This document shows, piece by piece, positions 16,748-24,246 of a DNA stretch of 64,000 nt. Under the pieces are notes generated by a model that was not told the origin of the DNA, ran no database searches, and worked only from the letters and a program-made list of their open reading frames with translations. The position numbers and the translations under genes are program-made. The stretch's first letter is position 1. Each line of letters begins with the position of its first letter. The DNA comes from Microbacterium hydrocarbonoxydans (lineage in GTDB: Bacteria; Actinomycetota; Actinomycetes; Actinomycetales; Microbacteriaceae): assembly GCF_011752045.1 (NCBI RefSeq), contig NZ_JAAKXW010000003.1, forward strand, positions 248,001-312,000. Reading direction: 5' to 3'.

Positions 16748-17767
16748 TCACCCGGCCGCCGAGACCGCCGCGGTCGAGGCACGCGGGATGAGCGTGGGAA
16801 GCGCGCGGGTCATGGTGCCGACGGGGGCCTCCAGGAGGTCGAGAGCACTGGCCGCGATCTGGTCGAACGCGGTGCGCACCGAGGTCAGCGGAACCGGAAG
16901 CATCGCCGCGAGCGGGATGTCGTTGTAGCCCACGATCGAGACGTCCGCTCCCACGTCCAGTCCTGCCGCCCTCGCCGCAGCGACGACGCCGATGGCGAGG
17001 TTGTCGTTGGCGGCGAAGACCGCGGTCGGACGTGTCGACGGATCGGAGAACAACAGCGCCCCTGCCGCATTGCCTGACTCGATGCCGTAGCCGGTGGAGA
17101 TCACGTGATGCTCGGGGACGTCGATGCCGGCCTCGTCGAACGCCCTGCGGGCTCCTGCCAGCCGGGCACGCGCGCTCGAGGTGAACCACGGGCCGGTGAT
17201 GACCGCGATGTCGCGATGGCCGAGATCGACGAGGTGACGCGCTGCGAAGTACCCGCCCTCCTCATCGTCGCCGAGGGCCGAGGGACTGACGCCGTCGGTG
17301 CGAAGCACGAGTGCGTGGGGCACACGTCGCTCGCGGAGCGAGGCGGGGAGGGTGTCGTCCAGCCGTGCGGTGGCGAGGACGAGTCCGTCCACGTTGCGGT
17401 CGAGCAGCGTCTCGGTGGCCCGGCGCTCGTCGGCGGGATCGTCGCCGCAGGTCGCGACCACGGCGAAGGTTCCCCGACTGCGCGCCGCCCGCTCGATCGC
17501 CTCGAACATCAGCGCCATGACGTTGTCGGTGAGGCGGGGCACGAGCACGCCGATGCTTCCGGTCGCGCCCCGCCGCAGCCCCGAGGCGAACATGTTCCGG
17601 CGGTAGCCGAGTTCGTCGGCCACCTGTCGCACCCGGTCTGCGGTCTGCGATCGCGACGGCCGGGTCCGATCGTCGAGGATGCGGCTCACGGTGGAGATGC
17701 TGACCCCGGATGCCGCCGCGACGTCCTTGAGCGTGACCACGCGTCGCTCGTGCTGCTCCTCCGCCAC
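16748..17767 (-). CDS. LacI-family transcriptional repressor
   Basis: A 339-residue protein. The HTH domain (VTLKDVAAASGVSISTVSRILDD) and hinge (YRRNMFASGLRRG) lead into a periplasmic-binding-like ligand domain (IGVLVPRLTDNVMALMFEAI, FAANDNLAIGV, VSIVGYNDIPLAAML). I chose the GTG at 17765-17767 because GAGGAGG sits five bases upstream. An ATG 13 codons earlier lacks a ribosome site. It diverges from the lyase/transporter operon and almost surely controls it through the AAnCGTT sites at 17831-17866. Confidence 0.9.
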   Translation of the reverse strand: MAEEQHERRVVTLKDVAAASGVSISTVSRILDDRTRPSRSQTADRVRQVADELGYRRNMFASGLRRGATGSIGVLVPRLTDNVMALMFEAIERAARSRGTFAVVATCGDDPADERRATETLLDRNVDGLVLATARLDDTLPASLRERRVPHALVLRTDGVSPSALGDDEEGGYFAARHLVDLGHRDIAVITGPWFTSSARARLAGARRAFDEAGIDVPEHHVISTGYGIESGNAAGALLFSDPSTRPTAVFAANDNLAIGVVAAARAAGLDVGADVSIVGYNDIPLAAMLPVPLTSVRTAFDQIAASALDLLEAPVGTMTRALPTLIPRASTAAVSAAG

Positions 17768-17799
17768 GGCGCCTCCTCGAACTCGCTGCGATCCGGGTG

Positions 17800-17866
17800 T
17801 TGACATCGCCCGGCATCCCGATCATACTTGCAATCGTTCCTGCAAACGTTCCCGCGAACGTTTGCA
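17800..17866 (+). promoter_or_regulatory. Sigma-70-type promoter plus LacI-type operators for the lyase/transporter operon
   Basis: TTGACA (17800-17805), a 17-base spacer and CATACT (17823-17828) form a strong promoter. Just downstream, three AAnCGTT cores centred on CG lie 12 bases apart (CG at 17835, 17847 and 17859). TGCAAACGTT (17841-17850) and AACGTTTGCA (17857-17866) form a perfect inverted repeat with a 6-base spacer. This is the classic CG-centred LacI-family operator, placed to block transcription at the start site. Confidence 0.8.
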
Positions 17867-17918
17867 CATCAGCGAAGACGTGAACTCGGCAACGATGCCC
17901 GACCGAAAGGAAACGATC

Positions 17919-18854
17919 ATGACTCTCGACCTCCGCGGCCTCAACCCCGCCCCCGTCACCCCGTTCACCGAGGACGGCGATGTCGACTACGACGCCATCC
18001 AGCGCCTCGGCTCCTGGCTCGGCTCGATCGACGGAGTGAAGAGCCTCGTCGTCCTCGGCCACGCCGGGGAGGGGACCTTCCTCACCGAAGAGGAGCAGCT
18101 CGACGTCATCCGCGCCTTCGTCGCCTCCACCGACGGCCGCGTCCCGGTCATCGCCGGCATCACCAAGGAGGGCAACAAGACCGCCGCCCTCGAGGCGAAG
18201 GCCGCCGTCGAGGCCGGGGCCGCAGCCGGTCTCGTCTACCCGTCGCACGGCTGGCTGCGCTTCGGCTACCAGCAGGGCGCGCCGCAGTCGCGCTACCGGG
18301 AGATCCACGAGGAGTCCGGCCTGCCGCTCATCCTCTTCCAGTACCCCGACAACACGAAGGCCACCTACGATCTCGACACGCAGCTGGAGATCGCCGGCCA
18401 GGAGGGCGTGTTCGCCACCAAGAACGGCGTGCGCAACATGCGCCGCTGGTACACCGAGATCCCCGCGCTGCGCGCCGCATATCCTGACCTGCAGATCCTC
18501 TCCTGCCACGACGAGTACCTCCTGCCGACGATGTTCGACGTCGACGGCCTGCTCGTCGGTTACGGCAACATCGCGCCGGAGCCGCTCATCGAGCTGATCG
18601 CCGCCGGCAAGGCGCGCGACTACGAGGCGGCGCACGCCATCCACGAGCGCCTGCTCCCCGTGACGCAGAACGTGTACCACCGCGGCTCGCACATGGAGGG
18701 CACCGTCGCCCTGAAGTGGGGGCTCGTGCAGCGCGGCATCCTCGAGCACGCGACCGTGCGCACCCCGCTCCTTCCGCTTCCGGACGGGGCGGATGCCGAG
18801 ATCGCGGCCGCCTTCGCCCTCGCCGGCCTCGGCAAGGTCGCGGTCCCCGCGTGA
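17919..18854 (+). CDS. Dihydrodipicolinate synthase family (DapA-like) lyase/dehydratase
   Basis: A 311-residue TIM-barrel protein. LVVLGHAGEGTFLTEEEQ replaces the usual GTTGE-type phosphate/carboxylate loop. PLILFQYPDN carries the conserved tyrosine region and VFATKNGVRN supplies the Schiff-base lysine. Family members are class I aldolases or dehydratases acting on pyruvate-like or sugar-acid substrates. The control by a LacI repressor and the transporter downstream suggest catabolism of an imported acid or sugar acid rather than lysine synthesis. Good GAAAGGAAA ribosome site. Confidence 0.85.
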   Translation: MTLDLRGLNPAPVTPFTEDGDVDYDAIQRLGSWLGSIDGVKSLVVLGHAGEGTFLTEEEQLDVIRAFVASTDGRVPVIAGITKEGNKTAALEAKAAVEAGAAAGLVYPSHGWLRFGYQQGAPQSRYREIHEESGLPLILFQYPDNTKATYDLDTQLEIAGQEGVFATKNGVRNMRRWYTEIPALRAAYPDLQILSCHDEYLLPTMFDVDGLLVGYGNIAPEPLIELIAAGKARDYEAAHAIHERLLPVTQNVYHRGSHMEGTVALKWGLVQRGILEHATVRTPLLPLPDGADAEIAAAFALAGLGKVAVPA

Positions 18855-18860
18855 CCCCGC

Positions 18861-18888
18861 GGCGGGGCGGCCGCCCGGCCGCCCCGCC
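18861..18888. terminator. Strong GC hairpin between lyase and transporter genes
   Basis: GGCGGGGCGGCCG and CGGCCGCCCCGCC are perfect 13-base arms with only two bases between them. It lies inside the operon, six bases after the lyase stop and 64 bases before the transporter start, with no T-run. An mRNA-stabilising or attenuating structure is more likely than a full terminator. Confidence 0.5.
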
Positions 18889-18952
18889 CTCCGCTTCATT
18901 CCGTCGCGCTCAGGCGGCACCCGCAGTCAACGACGACTCGAAGGACGAGATC

Positions 18953-20260
18953 ATGAATGAACGCACCACCACCCGCCACACCACGACGACCCCCGGCACT
19001 GGCTACGGGCGCGTCTCGACTGAGACGATGAGAAGCATCGTGTCATCGCACAGGCATCACCGCTCGTTCTGGCAGCAGCTGGCCCTCATCGGCCCGGCCT
19101 TCGTCGCGGGCGCCTGGCAGTTCGGCCCCGGCAACCTGACCACGGCCGTCCAGGCCGGCAGCGGCTACCAGTACGCCCTCATCTGGGTCATCGTCGTCTC
19201 CACGATCCTGATGATCTTCCTCACCGACATGGCCGTCCGGCTCGGCATCAAGTCGCCGACGTCGCTGATCTCCTCGATCAAGGACCACCTCGGCGGCTGG
19301 GTGGGGGTGCTCGCCGGCATCGGCGTGTTCCTCATCACGCTGTGCTTCTCGGTCGGCAACGCGGTCGGCTCCGGACTCGGCCTGTCGATGCTGATCGGCG
19401 GCAGTCCGATCATGTGGACGATCATCTGCACGGCTGCGGTGGCCGCGCTCCTGCTGCTCCGCAACGTCTACCGCGTCGTCGAGAAGGTGCTCGTCGTCAT
19501 CGTCGCCCTCATGGCGATCGCCTTCATCGCCTCGGCGTTCATCTCGAATCCGGACTGGTCCGCCGCGGCGTCCGGACTCCTGCCGGCCTTCCCCGACGGG
19601 GCCTGGCTGCTGATCGTCGCGCTCGTGGGCACGAACTTCTCCATCAACGCGGCGTTCTACACCGCCTACGGCACCAAGGAGCGCGGCCGCACCGAGGCCG
19701 ATTACCACGACGTCACGATCGTCGACACGATCCCCGGCATCGTCGCCCCAGGAGTGATGACCGCACTGGTCATCGTGGTGGCGGCATCCGTACTGGGGCA
19801 GACCGGAGAGGCCGCGCCGACGATCGTCGCGCTGGCGGGCATCTTCGAGCCGCTGGCCGGTCCGATCGGCTCCACCGTCTTCGCGCTCGGCTTCTTCGGA
19901 GCGGCGTTCTCCTCGATGATCGCGAACGCCACAGCCGGCGGCACGATGCTCTCGGACGGCCTCGGCCGCGGGGCGTCTTCGAGCTCGCTGACCGCGAAGC
20001 TCGTCAGCGCCGGCATCCTCCTGTTCGGCGTCATCGTGACGCTCGTCTTCCAGACCTCGCCGGTGCAGCTGATCGTCGTCGCGCAGGCCCTGACCGTGTT
20101 CGTCGCGCCGATCCTCGCGGCGCTGATCATCCTCATGGCGAACCGGATCACCCTGATGGGCGACATGCGCAACACCTGGTGGCAGAACGCCGCCGGCGTC
20201 ATCGGGCTGCTGGCCGTGCTCGGGCTGTCGGTGCGGCTGTTCCTGACGCTGATCGGATAG
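18953..20260 (+). CDS. Nramp-fold transporter lacking the canonical metal-binding motifs
   Basis: A 435-residue protein with about 11 membrane segments and the Nramp pattern (PAFVAGAWQFGPGNLTTAVQAGSGYQYALIW). In canonical Nramp proteins TM1 has DPGN. Here it is GPGN, so the metal-binding aspartate is gone. In TM6 the usual MPH(N/V) is replaced by GTNFSINAAFYTAYGTKE. It is therefore unlikely to be a normal Mn/Fe transporter. Co-transcription with a DapA-type lyase under a LacI repressor suggests uptake of the lyase substrate. The ATG at 18953 follows GAAGGACGAGATC. A strong hairpin terminator follows the stop. Confidence 0.85.
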   Translation: MNERTTTRHTTTTPGTGYGRVSTETMRSIVSSHRHHRSFWQQLALIGPAFVAGAWQFGPGNLTTAVQAGSGYQYALIWVIVVSTILMIFLTDMAVRLGIKSPTSLISSIKDHLGGWVGVLAGIGVFLITLCFSVGNAVGSGLGLSMLIGGSPIMWTIICTAAVAALLLLRNVYRVVEKVLVVIVALMAIAFIASAFISNPDWSAAASGLLPAFPDGAWLLIVALVGTNFSINAAFYTAYGTKERGRTEADYHDVTIVDTIPGIVAPGVMTALVIVVAASVLGQTGEAAPTIVALAGIFEPLAGPIGSTVFALGFFGAAFSSMIANATAGGTMLSDGLGRGASSSSLTAKLVSAGILLFGVIVTLVFQTSPVQLIVVAQALTVFVAPILAALIILMANRITLMGDMRNTWWQNAAGVIGLLAVLGLSVRLFLTLIG

Positions 20261-20295
20261 CCCCTCAGGGCCGCTCGACGGCCTCGGCCGTCCCG

Positions 20296-20336
20296 CCGGA
20301 TGCCGGACCAGAACGCGCTTCTGGTCCGGCATCCGG
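20296..20336. terminator. Bidirectional hairpin terminator
   Basis: CCGGATGCCGGACCAGAA and TTCTGGTCCGGCATCCGG are perfect 18-base arms around a CGCGC loop. It lies between the convergent transporter (stop 20260) and SDR gene (stop 20391) and would serve both. Confidence 0.8.
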
Positions 20337-20390
20337 TTCTCGCTCATGCGGATGGCGCGCGAAGCGGATGCGGTGCGCCGCCGTCTCAGC

Positions 20391-21908
20391 TCACCAGGGG
20401 CTGGGCTCGTAGTCCTTGAGGAAGACGCCGTGGATGTCCTCGCCGGCCTCGCCGCGCACGATCGGGTCGTACACGCGGGCTGCGCCGTCGACGAGGTCGA
20501 GCGGGGCGTGGAAGCCCTCCTCCGCGAGGCGGACCTTCGTGTAGTGCGGGCGCTCGTCGGTGATCCAGCCGGTGTCGACGGCGGTCATCAGGATGCCGTC
20601 GGTCTCGAGCATCTCGCCCGCGCTGGTGCGCGTGAGCATGTTCAGCGCGGCCTTCGCCATGTTCGTGTGCGGGTGCCCGGGTCCCTTGTAGCGGCGGGAG
20701 AACTGGCCCTCCATCGCGGAGACGTTGACCACGTACTTGCGGTGGGCGCTCGACGCCGCCATCGCGGGGCGGAGGCGGCTGATCAGCAGGAACGGCGCCG
20801 TGGTGTTGCAGAGCTGCACCTCGAGCATCTCGAGCGGGTCGACCTGATCGACCGACTGCACCCAGCTGTTCACGCGGTTCACGTCGGGCACGAGCCCGCC
20901 GGCGTCGATCGCCGTGCCGTCGGCGTGCTTCTCCAGCGACGAGGACCCCGGGGCCATCGCGAGACGCGCGAGGTCCTCGGCGGTCAGCGCCTGTCCGCCC
21001 TGCTCGGCGACGGTGCCGCCGAGGGCCGCGACCGACAGCAGCGGATGCGCGTCGACCGAGGCCTGCAGCGCCTGGGGGTGCGGGTCGGCCGTGTGCCCGA
21101 AGGTCTCCATCTCGGGGAGCGGGCCGTCGGGGAGGGGCTGCAGCTCGGCATCCGCCAGCAGAGAGTAGGCGCCGGGAGAGCGGCGCACGGTCTGGGCGGC
21201 GTTGTTGATGAGGATGTCGAGCGGTCCCTGAGCCGCGACCGAATCGGCGAGGCCGATCACCTGGGCGGGGTCGCGGAGGTCGATGCCCACGACGCGCAGC
21301 CGGTGCAGCCAGTCGGCCGAGTCGGGCAGGGCCGAGAAGCGGCGCACGGCATCCCGCGGGAAGCGCGTGGTGATCGTCGTGTGCGCGCCATCACGGAGCA
21401 GGCGCAGCGCGATGTGCATGCCGATCTTCGCGCGGCCGCCGGTGAGCAGGGCGCGCCTGCCGGTGAGGTCGGTGCGGGCGTTGCGCTTGCCGTGGCTGAA
21501 GCGGGCGCAGTCCGGGCAGAGCTGGTGGTAGAACGCGTCGACGATCGTGTACGGCTGCTTGCAGATGTAGCAGTTGCGCGGCTTGATCAGCTCGCCGGCG
21601 ATCGGGGCGTCCACGACGCTCGATGCCAGGTCGTTGCCGCGGGTCTCGTCGTCGATGCGGTCGGGCGCGCCGGTCGCGGTGCGCGCGACGACGGCCTTGT
21701 CGGCCTCGGCGATCGCGTCGCGGATCTCCTTGCGGCGCACCCGCTTGACGGCCTTGAACATCGCGGCGGTCGCATGGCGCACGGCGACGAAGTCCGGATG
21801 CTCGTTGTCGATCGTGTGCAGCTCGGCGAGCACGCGCAGCGTGGTGGCGAGGTCATCGGGGTCGATGCCCGGGCCGAGATCGGGGGCGGCGTCGGGCGCG
21901 TCGGTCAT
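20391..21908 (-). CDS. SDR-type Rossmann protein with N-terminal zinc-ribbon region
   Basis: A 505-residue protein. The first 190 residues are an unusual extension ending in a zinc-ribbon-like CYICKQPYTIVDAFYHQLCPDC. Then comes an SDR-like Rossmann domain: RRALLTGGRAKIGMHIALRL and LDILINNAAQTVRR (the NNA motif). At the catalytic position YxxxK the residues read TNMAK, so the tyrosine is replaced by threonine. The nearest tyrosine is in RRYKGPG. A classical dehydrogenase mechanism is doubtful. Starts at 21908 with TAAAAT seven bases upstream (leaderless type). The function is unknown. Confidence 0.8.
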   Translation of the reverse strand: MTDAPDAAPDLGPGIDPDDLATTLRVLAELHTIDNEHPDFVAVRHATAAMFKAVKRVRRKEIRDAIAEADKAVVARTATGAPDRIDDETRGNDLASSVVDAPIAGELIKPRNCYICKQPYTIVDAFYHQLCPDCARFSHGKRNARTDLTGRRALLTGGRAKIGMHIALRLLRDGAHTTITTRFPRDAVRRFSALPDSADWLHRLRVVGIDLRDPAQVIGLADSVAAQGPLDILINNAAQTVRRSPGAYSLLADAELQPLPDGPLPEMETFGHTADPHPQALQASVDAHPLLSVAALGGTVAEQGGQALTAEDLARLAMAPGSSSLEKHADGTAIDAGGLVPDVNRVNSWVQSVDQVDPLEMLEVQLCNTTAPFLLISRLRPAMAASSAHRKYVVNVSAMEGQFSRRYKGPGHPHTNMAKAALNMLTRTSAGEMLETDGILMTAVDTGWITDERPHYTKVRLAEEGFHAPLDLVDGAARVYDPIVRGEAGEDIHGVFLKDYEPSPW

Positions 21909-22025
21909 TGGGCCGATTTTACGCGAGAGTCCTGGGGGTATGCCCCGGGGCGGCGCCCGCCCCGGCATCCGCTCCGGTATGAGTCGTCCTCTCCGAACTG
22001 CGCCGCCCACGCGGGGCGGATGCCG

Positions 22026-22784
22026 TCAGGCGATGCCGCCGCCGTCGACCACCAGCGCCGAGCCGGTGACGTACGAGGAGTCGTCGCTCGCGAGCCAGAC
22101 CACGGCCTGGGCGATCTCGCTCGGCTGCCCCATGCGGCGCAGCGGCCGGTCGGCGGCCTCGGCGAGGAAGGCGGCCGGATCCTGCCCGAGCTGGCGCGCC
22201 TCGTCGCTGAGCATCCCGGTGTTGACGTCTCCCGGGTTGACCGAGTTGACGCGGATGCCGGCAGGGCCGTGGTCGATCGCGAGTGCGCGCGTCATGTTCA
22301 CGACGGCGCCCTTGGAGGCGCAGTAGGAGATCGCCTGGCCGCCGCCCTTGAGCCCCCAGCCGGACCCGGTGTTGATGATCGAGCCGCCGCCCGCGGCCTC
22401 CATGATCGGCACGACGTGCTTGCACATGAGGAAGATCGAGCGCACGTTGACGCCGAAGACGCGGTCCCACTCCTCGACCGTCGTCTCGACGGCGGTGGTG
22501 CGGCGGATGATGCCCGCGTTGTTGAAGACGACGTTCACGCCGCCGAACTCGGCGACCGTGGCGGCGACGACGCGCTCGATGTCGGCCTCGCTGGAGACGT
22601 CGGCGGAGATCGCGACGGCGGTGCCTCCGGCCTCGCGGATCTCTTCTGCGACGGCCTCGGCGGCCTCGGCGTTCAGGTCGACGACGGCGACGGCCGCGCC
22701 CTCCGCGGCGAGCGCGATCGACGTGGCGCGGCCGATGCCGCCTGCACCGCCGGTGACGATGGCCTTCTTGTTCTCGAGACGCAT
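22026..22784 (-). CDS. Short-chain dehydrogenase/reductase (classical SDR)
   Basis: A 252-residue classical SDR. TGGAGGIGRA is the cofactor loop, NNAG is present at about residue 89, and the catalytic Ser/Tyr/Lys set is in NTGSGWG and YCASKGA. The C-terminus ASDDSSYVTGSALVVDGGG is typical of FabG-like and glucose 1-dehydrogenase-like enzymes. An aspartate after strand 2 (VAVVDLN) favours NAD(H). Last gene of the gcvPA-gcvPB-kinase-SDR operon, eight bases after the kinase-like gene. The substrate is unknown. Confidence 0.88.
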   Translation of the reverse strand: MRLENKKAIVTGGAGGIGRATSIALAAEGAAVAVVDLNAEAAEAVAEEIREAGGTAVAISADVSSEADIERVVAATVAEFGGVNVVFNNAGIIRRTTAVETTVEEWDRVFGVNVRSIFLMCKHVVPIMEAAGGGSIINTGSGWGLKGGGQAISYCASKGAVVNMTRALAIDHGPAGIRVNSVNPGDVNTGMLSDEARQLGQDPAAFLAEAADRPLRRMGQPSEIAQAVVWLASDDSSYVTGSALVVDGGGIA

Positions 22785-22792
22785 GGTGTTCC

Positions 22793-24241
22793 TTACTGTG
22801 TGGGGGCGAGTTCGGGGGCGGTGACGGCATACAGACTGCTGGTGCCGACCCCGGTGATGATGCGCACGTGCCCGGCGAGTCGGGCATCGAGCTCCGGGTC
22901 GCCGGTGTCGACGATGAGAGCGCGGCCGTGCAGGTCGAGGAGCTTCTGCTCCGGTGCCACGACGAGGAGCGGGTCGTCGCCGAGGGCGCGGAGGACGGAC
23001 GCCGAGAGCTGCTGGTTCCCCCGGCCGAGGAGGAACCCCTGCCCGCCGATGACGGTGACGATCGCCTGGGCGGGACCCTCCGCGATCTCGGCGAGGATCT
23101 CGCGCTCGCTCGCGGCGGTCTTGATGACGATGCCGTCGAGGACGACGTCCACGCCGAGCGGCGACCCTTCGACGCCGAGCCGGCGGGCGACCTCGGCGGT
23201 CGTGCCGCCGGGTCCGAGCAGGTAGCGGATGCCGGGACGCATCCGTGCGACGGCGCCGCGAGCCGCGGCCTCGACGGCGGCGGCCTCGGTGGCCGGGGTC
23301 GCGGCCTTGCGGGCCTGGGTGCGGCCGCTGCGATACGGCACCCGGAGGAAGCCGTACAAGGCGGGGTCGACGCGAGCGCGGCGCATCGCCGCCTCGTCGA
23401 TGTCGAGCACCTCGCGCTCCTCGACGGGCAGCCCGCCCTGTGCGACCCACTCGGCCGCGATCGCGCCCGCGGCGCGGGGACTGACCGCGAACACCGGGGA
23501 GTACATCTTCACGCCGGCGGGGATTCCGAGCACCGCCGGCATCCGCTCGGCCACCGGCCCGTGCGCTTCCGCCGGCGCCGGCGCTTCCTGTTCGGAATTC
23601 CTCAGAATCGGACCAGTTCCGCTCGGATCTGCCCCCGAACGGGCCCCGGCAGCAGCTTCTTGAGGAGTCATGAACGGTGCGGCCCCGCCAGAACTCCGGA
23701 GATCTGCGACGGTTTCCGCGGGGATCGCCCCGGAACCTGCCTCGACGGCATGGTGCTCCGGAGTTGTGGAACCGGAGACCGAGGCGCCCAGCCCGGCGAC
23801 GGCATCCCGCAGGGTCCCGTCGCCGCCGACGACGAGGATGAGGTCGGCTCCCGCCGCGGCCACTGCGGCGACAGCGCGGGAGGTGTCGGCGGCATCAGTG
23901 GCGTGATCGAGAACAGGCGTTCGCGCGAGATCAGGCGATCCTGCCGCCGATTCGCCTTTCCCGGCGTGTTCGCCTGTTCCCGCGCCGGACGCCGGGTACA
24001 CCACGCGAGGCACGAGCCCGGCGGCGCGCACGGCATCTGCTCCCATGGCCCCGGCCGCGGTCGCCACGACGAGTCCCGGATGCTGCGCCGCCAGCACGCG
24101 CAGCGCGAGGGCCGTCCGTTCCTGCACGCGCGAGCGCGCGCCGCGCGCGAGGGCGAGGCGCTGCACGTCCGCGCCGTCGGAGCCGGCGAGGCCCGCGGGC
24201 CCGCCGACTCCGGCGACAGGGTTGACGACCAGTCCGATCAC
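22793..24241 (-). CDS. ATP-NAD kinase-like protein (COG3199 type) with repeat-derived insert
   Basis: A 482-residue protein, about 110 longer than I expect for this family. The N-terminus MIGLVVNPVAGVGGPAGL and LVVGGDGTLRDAV form the NAD-kinase/diacylglycerol-kinase core. PAVLGIPAGVKMYSPVFAVSPRAAG and the C-terminal GIRYLLGPGGTTAEVARRLG and TVIGGQGFLLGRGNQQLS follow. Between GGDGT and PAVLGIP lies about 80 residues of non-conserved sequence (including FMTPQEAAAGARSGADPSG) encoded by palindromic DNA at 23590-23772. Another palindrome (23911-23979) encodes part of an N-terminal linker. The reading frame is intact. GTG start at 24239-24241, five bases after the gcvPB stop codon. An NAD(+) or related phosphorylation role is inferred. 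Confidence 0.78.
   Translation of the reverse strand: MIGLVVNPVAGVGGPAGLAGSDGADVQRLALARGARSRVQERTALALRVLAAQHPGLVVATAAGAMGADAVRAAGLVPRVVYPASGAGTGEHAGKGESAAGSPDLARTPVLDHATDAADTSRAVAAVAAAGADLILVVGGDGTLRDAVAGLGASVSGSTTPEHHAVEAGSGAIPAETVADLRSSGGAAPFMTPQEAAAGARSGADPSGTGPILRNSEQEAPAPAEAHGPVAERMPAVLGIPAGVKMYSPVFAVSPRAAGAIAAEWVAQGGLPVEEREVLDIDEAAMRRARVDPALYGFLRVPYRSGRTQARKAATPATEAAAVEAAARGAVARMRPGIRYLLGPGGTTAEVARRLGVEGSPLGVDVVLDGIVIKTAASEREILAEIAEGPAQAIVTVIGGQGFLLGRGNQQLSASVLRALGDDPLLVVAPEQKLLDLHGRALIVDTGDPELDARLAGHVRIITGVGTSSLYAVTAPELAPTQ
23590..23675. repeat. 86-base palindromic element, copy 3, inside a coding region
   Basis: Ends GTTCGGAATTCCTCAGAA and TTCTTGAGGAGTCATGAAC match the other copies, and the length is again 86. 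Unlike them it is read through in frame as part of the kinase-like protein, contributing residues including FMTPQEAAAGARSG. Confidence 0.85.
23686..23772. repeat. Diverged palindromic element next to copy 3
   Basis: GAACTCCGGAG (23691-23701) pairs with CTCCGGAGTTGTGGAAC (23756-23772). The right arm read backwards, GTTCCACAACTCCGGAG, resembles the family end GTTCA-NN-ACTCC, but the left tip is degraded. It is also in frame in the kinase-like gene. Confidence 0.6.
23911..23979. repeat. Third palindrome in the kinase-like gene
   Basis: GAACAGGCG (23911-23919) and CGCCTGTTC (23971-23979) are perfect 9-base inverted repeats 51 bases apart. The ends differ from the 86-base family. It encodes a low-complexity linker between the first strand region and GGDGT. 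Confidence 0.45.
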
Positions 24242-24246
24242 GACGG

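Noticed and set aside
18953..20260. Plain annotation as a Mn/Fe Nramp transporter
   Set aside because: The DPGN aspartate and the TM6 MPH motif are missing, so a metal role should not be assumed.
20346..23225. A 959-codon plus-strand frame across the SDR genes
   Set aside because: It is a shadow of two SDR genes, with composition typical of antisense GC-rich frames.
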